Shown piece after piece: positions 57,455 to 64,000 of a stretch of 64,000 bases of DNA (position 1 is the stretch's first letter; the number at the start of each line of letters is the position of its first letter). A model generated the notes under the pieces. That model had not been told where the DNA came from and searched no databases. It saw nothing but the letters and a program-made list of their open reading frames with translations. The translations under genes and the position numbers were made by a program. The DNA comes from Acanthacorydalis orientalis (Eukaryota > Arthropoda > Insecta > Megaloptera > Corydalidae): NCBI GenBank assembly GCA_034766995.1, contig CM068316.1, positions 27,926,606-27,990,605 of the forward strand. Reading direction: 5' to 3'.

Positions 57455-58347
57455 TAAATGAAAAAAAATATTTGCAGTGGATTTTTAATTGATTCTCGTA
57501 TATGTTTGTTAGTAAATGAAAAAATCTATTAATAATGGTAATATGATTTTTGTCTCTGAGTATTTTAAAAAAAATATGTTAATATTTATCATTTTCTTAT
57601 AGATATGTAAAAATAATGTCTATTTATAATTGCAGGCTTATTGTGTAATATGTACTTTTGATATAATAAATTATTCTCTAATTTGTATTTTTTTACGATG
57701 ATACTTTAAATTTTAATTATGCTACACGCTTTTTAATTTTTATTTTTTGAATTAATTTAATTCAAAACATGAAAACTGTATTAAATACGATAACATTGTC
57801 TAAATATATAATAATTAATAAATAATAATTAACATTTCAAAACAGAAAAAATAATTGCAGGCGAGTAATATAGAGCTACAAATAATCAATATGAGAAATG
57901 TGTAAACGAATAAAGAAATATAATTATTATCAAGGGATATATAGTTTACAGGCAAATATCACGAGATCGTTCATAGATATCAGAGACACATGCTAACCAA
58001 TGTCTAGTGATACACTGGACGTTGGAAGGAATTGATCTGTCCGCTATATTTATATAATATATCTATGTACATACAAAATGGACATTATTGTTTGTGATAA
58101 ACAATGTGGATAAAAAAAGTTTAAACGTTTATGTAAGTGATGTGATCTATAAAAAATAAATTGTTTAATTTATGTTATAATGGAATAAATAAAAACAAAA
58201 AAATTAACAATTTTAAAAAAAAAACTGCTAAAAATTTTTCATTTTTTTCTTATTATCATTGATTTAATTTTTTATGATAAATTACTATTCAAGTTTGAAA
58301 AAAATAGTTTGGTATATCATTAAATTAATTCATTATTAATTGTTATA

Positions 58348-58393
<46 letters not shown>

Positions 58394-60250
58394 TTATACT
58401 ATAAACCATTTAAAGCAAGTACATAAGTTGTAAAAACATTTTTGTACATATATCAAACTTCTAATTCTTTCTAGATTTAGTACTTGTTAATGTATACTTT
58501 TATAGTCAGTACATCTAGGCGGTATCCAATAGAGTATCTTTTTATAAATTTGTCATTCTTTTTATTCCATTTTGTCAGTAATGCTCATTGAATTCGATTT
58601 TTTGATACATGCTTGAATCTCATAAACATTTTTGAGTTTAGTTCTTAAAAGCTTAATAGAATGTTAAAATGTAGCAAAATATATAATGAGTGAATAATAT
58701 TATTTAAATGTCGGTCAGTGACTTGTAATATTGCTTAGATAATCCATTTTGTGAAAATTTCTATGTTATGAGAAAATTATTAATGATATTTTGTCTGAAA
58801 CTATGATATAAAATAAAATTCTTTTGTCCATATTGTTAAGTTTTGAAAACTCAATGTCGACAAGTATTCCAATATTGATATACATCATCATCAGATTACT
58901 TTTAAGTATTTCGCGTTGTATTACTTCTGTTTAACATTAGTTTTTTGATTCTTTTTTCATTACTTTTATAATAATTTCTAGTATCTGTCTATTCAAAATA
59001 AATATTTTACACATGTTTAAGGAAACTTCAGTTTGCTTGAACTAAGTTTTTATATTAAAATATTTTCTTGAAAATACTATACGTTTTATTAGGTTTTGTG
59101 AGAGATTTTTTTATTGCAATTTTTGAATTATCTACTTTACAGTAGACAAAATAATATCAAGTAAACAGTTTTAAATTAATTCGCGATTTGTGAAGGTAGA
59201 GTAGGATTTAATTTCGTTTCGTAGATTATATTACTCCTTTTTAATCTATGACATTTTTAGGTTGACTCGTTATTACTGTATTTTGTATCCCACATTTTCC
59301 TCGTAGTAACTAATTATGTATTTATTTGTAAAATAACGCTTTTAAAAATGAATTAATAACTCAAAAACCATAATTATTCTCTTACCAACATTTTCATTGA
59401 TTGCTTCTTATTTGTAATGATGAAACAGAAAATCTTATTTTTAAATTTTGAAGATAATGATGATGATTACTATAGAAATACACAAAAGTAATCGAAATAA
59501 ATAATAAGTAATTACTGATATTTTTGGATAAGGAAAATATGTGGGATTTGGATTATACGTTGGGTTATTGTAATACTTTATACCTCCTTGCTAAGAGATG
59601 GATTTTTACTTTAAATATTTCTTTTAATCAATGTCGCGTTTATTAATGAAATTAGGAAGTAGTTATTTTATGTGGTTCAAGAAGTTTAAAGTGGCTATAC
59701 AAAAACAGATTTTTGTGAGGAATTTTTGATTTGATAATGATTTTGGTGTTTGATCGAAAAATAACCAATGGATTTTTATGAATACATATATCAATTTTTT
59801 TTTCATTATTATGTTGTTTTCTTGGGTATATATTGTTGATTGATCTTTGCGGATCTTATAGGTCATGCAAGATTTTGTTTGTTCCACAACCGTTTTCGAC
59901 ATTTACCATAAATAGGTGAATCTTGACAGTGATTTTTTCTTTTTGCATATATACAATTAAGTATTTTTATTTAGAGTAATTTTTTAGTTGAATGTTTTAA
60001 AGTTCACTAGATTATATGCATGGATTACTTTACTATTCTGGGTCCTTATTCCTAGAAATTTTTAGTAGTTTTCAATGAATGTCTTTTTTTAAAATATAAT
60101 GATTTAATTTTTTTTACTAATTTTAACATGGTTTATTTGTCGTCATTTTCGATTTGACTGAGAGATTGTTTTTGTTTTATATGTTATGATTGTTGGATTA
60201 TAATTATCTTTGTTACGCATGCAATTAAAATTCTTTTATTTCACTTTATA
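57455..60250. other. AT-rich stretch, nothing recognised
   Basis: (AT)n lies at 58353-58390. The remaining frames (for example minus 59663-59902) show no known motif. Confidence 0.5.
58353..58390. repeat. (AT)n microsatellite
   Basis: A pure AT run of about 38 bases. Confidence 0.94.
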
Positions 60251-60823
60251 TTAGGCCAGTAGGAAAATATTTTTTTTCGTTTTCTGAATTCTGACCTTAA
60301 TTTTTTTCAATGAACCTGTCATTTTATCGTGTTCATGTTTATATCATTTTAAAGTCAATTTTTCGGTCTGTACTTTGGTAACATCGACTTTGGTTTTATT
60401 ATTAATTTTTCTTCAAATTGGACTATTGAAATAAAGATGGAAAAGAAGCTAATAAAAGTAAATTTTTTGTATGAGTGAAAAACGGGTGATAAGTAGCAGA
60501 AACTGCTCGTAAACTAAACCATGTTTTTAGTGTGGGTACTGTTAAGGAACGTACGGTGCAATGGTGGTTCCTAAAATTTCTTGCCGGGGACTAGAGTCTT
60601 AAAAATGAAGAAGGTCACGGGCATCATTCTTCAGTTCATAACGATCAACTGAACGCGTTAGTTGAATCATAACTACGCATAACATTTCAAGAGCTTTCAC
60701 AAAAATTAGGCGTTAGTGATCCAACAGTTCTGGATCACTTAAAACAGCTAGAAAAATCAAAAAAGAGAAAAGTGTATATGAATTTGAAGGTTATAAGCCG
60801 CAATTATTTTTCTACCAACCTAA
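60251..60823 (+). mobile_element. Deleted mariner element with TIRs (DNA-binding half only)
   Basis: The left end TTAGGCCAGTAGGAAAATAT (60251) pairs with the right end, which reads TTAGGTTGGTAGAAAAATAA from 60823 on the opposite strand. TA flanks both sides (60249-60250, 60824-60825). At 573 bp it has kept the leader and the DNA-binding half of a mariner transposase. MEKKLIKVNFLYE starts near 60437, and broken words follow (GTVKERTVQWWF, EGHGHHSSVHNDQLNALVES and VSDPTVLDHLKQLEKSKK). The catalytic half is deleted. It is of the same family as the element starting at 63593. Confidence 0.88.
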
Positions 60824-62042
60824 TAGATTGTTATTATTGTATTAACCAATGTGCTACCTATATGTTATCAATGTATGTATAAGATTTATATTTAATGGAA
60901 TTTAAACATTATTTGACTTTTTATGTTATTATCTTTGATAAAAGACAAGAATTTCGCATTGAATAAAAAATTAATAATTAGTTGTGAAATATGAAAATAG
61001 TTTAGGTGTAACGAGGAGTATAAAATTTACATTTTACAGCCAAGGATAAAAATTTATGTTGTTAACTGTAATTTAGATAAATGTAAATATAAAATAATAG
61101 AAAAATAGAACTTGGAAGTGAATAAGTTTTAATTTAGATTTTGTTAAAAAATGGTAATAAGCTATTAATTTATAAGGCATTGCACACGTTAGTAAATACT
61201 GATAGTATATAATAAGACATATTTTGAAATTACTTACCTAAAGTCATAAATGTAATGAAAATTTGTAGGCGCATTGAAAAAATGACAAATTATGGAATTC
61301 TCAATAAAAAAATATTAAAAAACAGAAAATTATAAGTTTGCTTACGATGAAATTACCGTCGATATAAAATATTTCCTAACATGTAGGAACTTTTTAAATA
61401 AATTTTGTAAAAGTAAAATATTAGTGTTAGGGAACCATTCAAATATTAGTTTTTGTTTGATTTTATTTATTTCACAAATTATTAATAAATTTATAAATAC
61501 TTTAGTATGTAACGAGAATTTTTGAAAATTAATTTCAACTAATTTACGGTACAATGTGTTTTTTATTATATAATTCTGCTGCGGGACTTTATTTATTTTA
61601 GTTAGAATAAAAAAAAAACTTCAAAAGTTAATATTGTTTAATTTTAATTATGTTATATATAATACTTTCATGCAGTTTTGACAGAAGTGAAGGTAGTTTT
61701 TATATTTGATTAATGTTGAAAAGTTTAACATTGATTTTATAATAAATAAATGGCGTAATTAATATAAGTTATTAATGACATAATCAATTAGTTACTTGAA
61801 CTGACAATTTTTCCTTCGTGTCCATTAAATTTTATTTATTATTATAATATTTATAAGTATTATTAATAGTCTTAATATAATATCTTTTTTATAAATAAAC
61901 GTTTTCTAGTTGTAACATGATTAATTTGATATACGTATTACGTTTACGTTGAAAAATTATTTAATTATTTCACTAAATTCATTGTGAATAATGAACAAAT
62001 TAATATTTGCTTCTGACCCAGTTTCAATTTACCGAATAGCAA

Positions 62043-62094
<52 letters not shown>

Positions 62095-62184
62095 TGCATA
62101 TTTTAATTTATTTATATGCTTTCATAACCTTAGTCACTACATTGTATTGTTTATATTGTTTGTATATCAATCATCTCAGACAAA
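60824..62184. other. AT-rich stretch with one microsatellite
   Basis: (AT)n lies at 62047-62091. No coding signal was recognised. Confidence 0.5.
62047..62091. repeat. (AT)n microsatellite
   Basis: A pure AT run of about 44 bases. Confidence 0.94.
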
Positions 62185-62319
62185 ATGAATAAAATGGCGA
62201 ACAAAAGCAAATACATTAAGCAAGACGTAATTTACGACAATAGTATTAATGCTAAAGCTATTTTCGAACGTTTGATGACATCGTTGTCAGCTAAGAAAAA
62301 AACGACGGTATCAAGTTGA
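62185..62319 (+). CDS. Candidate small ORF or exon, 44 residues
   Basis: ATG at 62185 opens a frame ending TGA at 62319: MNKMANKSKYIKQDVIYDNS, then INAKAIFERLMTSLSAKKKT and TVSS. It is hydrophilic, Lys-rich and locally less AT-rich than the flanks, which is unusual here. No homologue is recognised. It may be a real short peptide gene, a first exon, or part of an unrecognised mobile element; chance is quite possible at this length. Confidence 0.2.
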   Translation: MNKMANKSKYIKQDVIYDNSINAKAIFERLMTSLSAKKKTTVSS

Positions 62320-63079
62320 AACGATATTTGAGATGTTTTTCTTGTTGTTGGGATTTTCTATGACCTATTAATCTACAACTCTAGATCAAGGAAAGTTTGA
62401 TGTTCATTTAGATCTATAAAAATAAACATTATTGTGTTATAAGGATATGAGGACGAATATACTAGACATATAGTATTCATTTATATTTAGTTTGTTTTTA
62501 AAATTTTAAAATTATTATTTTTATATAAATAACATATAGTAATTAAATTTGAAAATACCTTGTGTATTTTCTAAAAAATATTGAATTTAGTAATTAGAAA
62601 AATTAGAGAATAATAATAGAAACGTATCCTATTTCATTCTTTTTTCTACACAATTATCATTTTTCTTAGAATTTAGTATTTTAATTTGTTTATGATATTT
62701 CAATTTCAAACTTTTATAGTTAAGTATAATATGAGCATTTTGCTTACATTATTAAACAATGTGAAGAAATTATTTAAATATAACATAATTGATACATTTG
62801 AAGTAGAATTCACATAATTTTTATTTTAAATCTCACATATTTTAATTATTAGTTTAAAGCGGAAATGTGAAGTTCCAGAAATGAAAAGAGATAATAGTTA
62901 TTAAAATTCTCAGACAATATAATGCATAAAAATTATAATTTATAGTTTAAATAAAAGTATAACAAAAATAAAAATTAATAGCTCTTAATGCTTTCTATAA
63001 ATATTGAATAAGAAACATTGAAAGCTTTTAGTTATTTTACATTTTACTTTCAAATAATTAAAATATTTGAATTCCATGC

Positions 63080-63134
<55 letters not shown>

Positions 63135-63592
63135 TGTTAAATTAAATTGTACGATTATATTAAAATACTGAATTGAAAAAAAACATTTTTTTAATAAAAT
63201 TATAATATTTATTACTACATTTGATTTGAATTATATAATATTACTCTAAATTTGATATTTTATGTAATGAGTGGTCATATTCTTCTTAACTAATTACGGC
63301 TTCTGTCATGCTGAGGATCATTTTGAAGCAGTTACGTCACTTGTTTTATTCTGAAGCTTATGATGTCGAACTTTAATTATTTATTTGATTAATTCTCTCT
63401 TGTGTTCATAAGCTGTTTTTGTAATTTTCTTTTGAAACTTTGAAAACCTTTCAAAGTTTCAATAAGTGTTTGAGTCAGAAAAAATCCTAGTTTATATCCA
63501 AATTTTTATCAGCAAAATTTTCACGTTCAGAATTTTATAACAATGAATTATTCATAAAAATATTTTTGTTATTGTCAAAGAATCTATAAATA
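62320..63592. other. AT-rich stretch with one microsatellite
   Basis: (AT)n lies at 63083-63129. Nothing else was recognised. Confidence 0.5.
63083..63129. repeat. (AT)n microsatellite
   Basis: About 46 bases of AT. Confidence 0.94.
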
Positions 63593-64000
63593 TTAGGTTG
63601 GTAGGAAAATAATGTGCGGTTAATGCGGTTTTATGCGGTAATATGCGGTTTTTGTTTTCTGAATTCTATTCTTATTTTTTTTCAATCAAAGTGTAATTAC
63701 ATCGTGTTCATCTTAACTACATTTTAAAGTGCATTTTTCGGTATTGATTTTAGTAACATCGACTTTGGTTTTATTATCAATTTTGCTTCAAATTAGGCTA
63801 TTGAATTTCAGCTTGAAAAGAAGCAAACAAGAGTCATTTTTTGTGTGATTTCAAAACGGGTGGTAAAACAGAAAGTATTCGTACGCTAAACGATACTTTT
63901 GGTGTGAGTACTGTTAAGGAATGTATTGTGCAATGGTTGTTCTAAAAATTTCGTGTTGAAGATGAGAGTCTTGAAGATAAAAAAGGTCGTAGGGGTACTT
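63593..64000 (+). mobile_element. Mariner element, left part, cut by the window end
   Basis: TTAGGTTGGTAGGAAAATAA starts at 63593 after TA and is closer to the usual mariner end than the related copy at 60251. A local TGCGGT repeat (63615-63649) follows. Leader sequence matches 60290-60440 closely, and a start codon region (LEKKQTRVIF near 63816) opens a transposase that is frame-shifted within about 20 codons. The rest lies beyond the window. Confidence 0.85.

Overview
This is an AT-rich eukaryotic window, most likely from an insect. The reasons are one intron-rich gene for a secreted inositol phosphate phosphatase with insect-style short introns, a mobile-element set dominated by mariner/Tc1 relics, hAT, pogo/Tigger and piggyBac-like elements, and very many (AT)n microsatellites. 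A hymenopteran or another AT-rich insect fits, but the order cannot be fixed from this sequence. No tRNA, rRNA, bacterial operon or CRISPR array was seen.

Only one host gene is convincing. It is a MINPP1-type multiple inositol polyphosphate phosphatase on the minus strand, with eight coding exons between 41652 and 34543. All splice junctions were found by hand, and they join into one open frame of 437 codons plus stop. It has a signal peptide and an intact RHGTRYP motif, but HSG where the family usually has HAE. Its introns hold several (AT)n tracts and a TTAA-flanked piggyBac-like element. A 90-codon two- or three-helix membrane ORF (57182-57454) and a 44-codon ORF (62185-62319) are weaker gene candidates.

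Most of the rest is decayed mobile DNA. In order: hAT relic with 8-bp target duplication (4000-5124); LINE reverse transcriptase relic (6455-7905, minus); mariner relic (9850-10500); possible short terminal-repeat element (11250-11714); second hAT relic with target duplication (15464-16404); CpG-rich patch and LTR-like unit (17625-18545); Tc1/mariner element with a duplicated end (18667-20216); two mariner fragments (22193-23195); Tigger relic (24114-25690); weak LINE relic and two inverted promoter-like repeats (26040-29097); endonuclease relic (31700-32537); Tc1 relic (43068-43494); internally deleted mariner with perfect ends (45946-46871); mariner (48648-49672); a terminal-repeat element containing a 336-bp-arm palindrome with retroelement leader sequence (49985-51648); nearly full-length mariner with a snap-back inversion (54229-55484); and two related mariners (60251-60823, and 63593 to the window end).

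More than thirty long (AT)n or compound microsatellites are spread through the window. Most long open frames there are only (AT)n read as Ile-Tyr repeats. Stretches without a call are AT-rich, with no coding signal that I could recognise.
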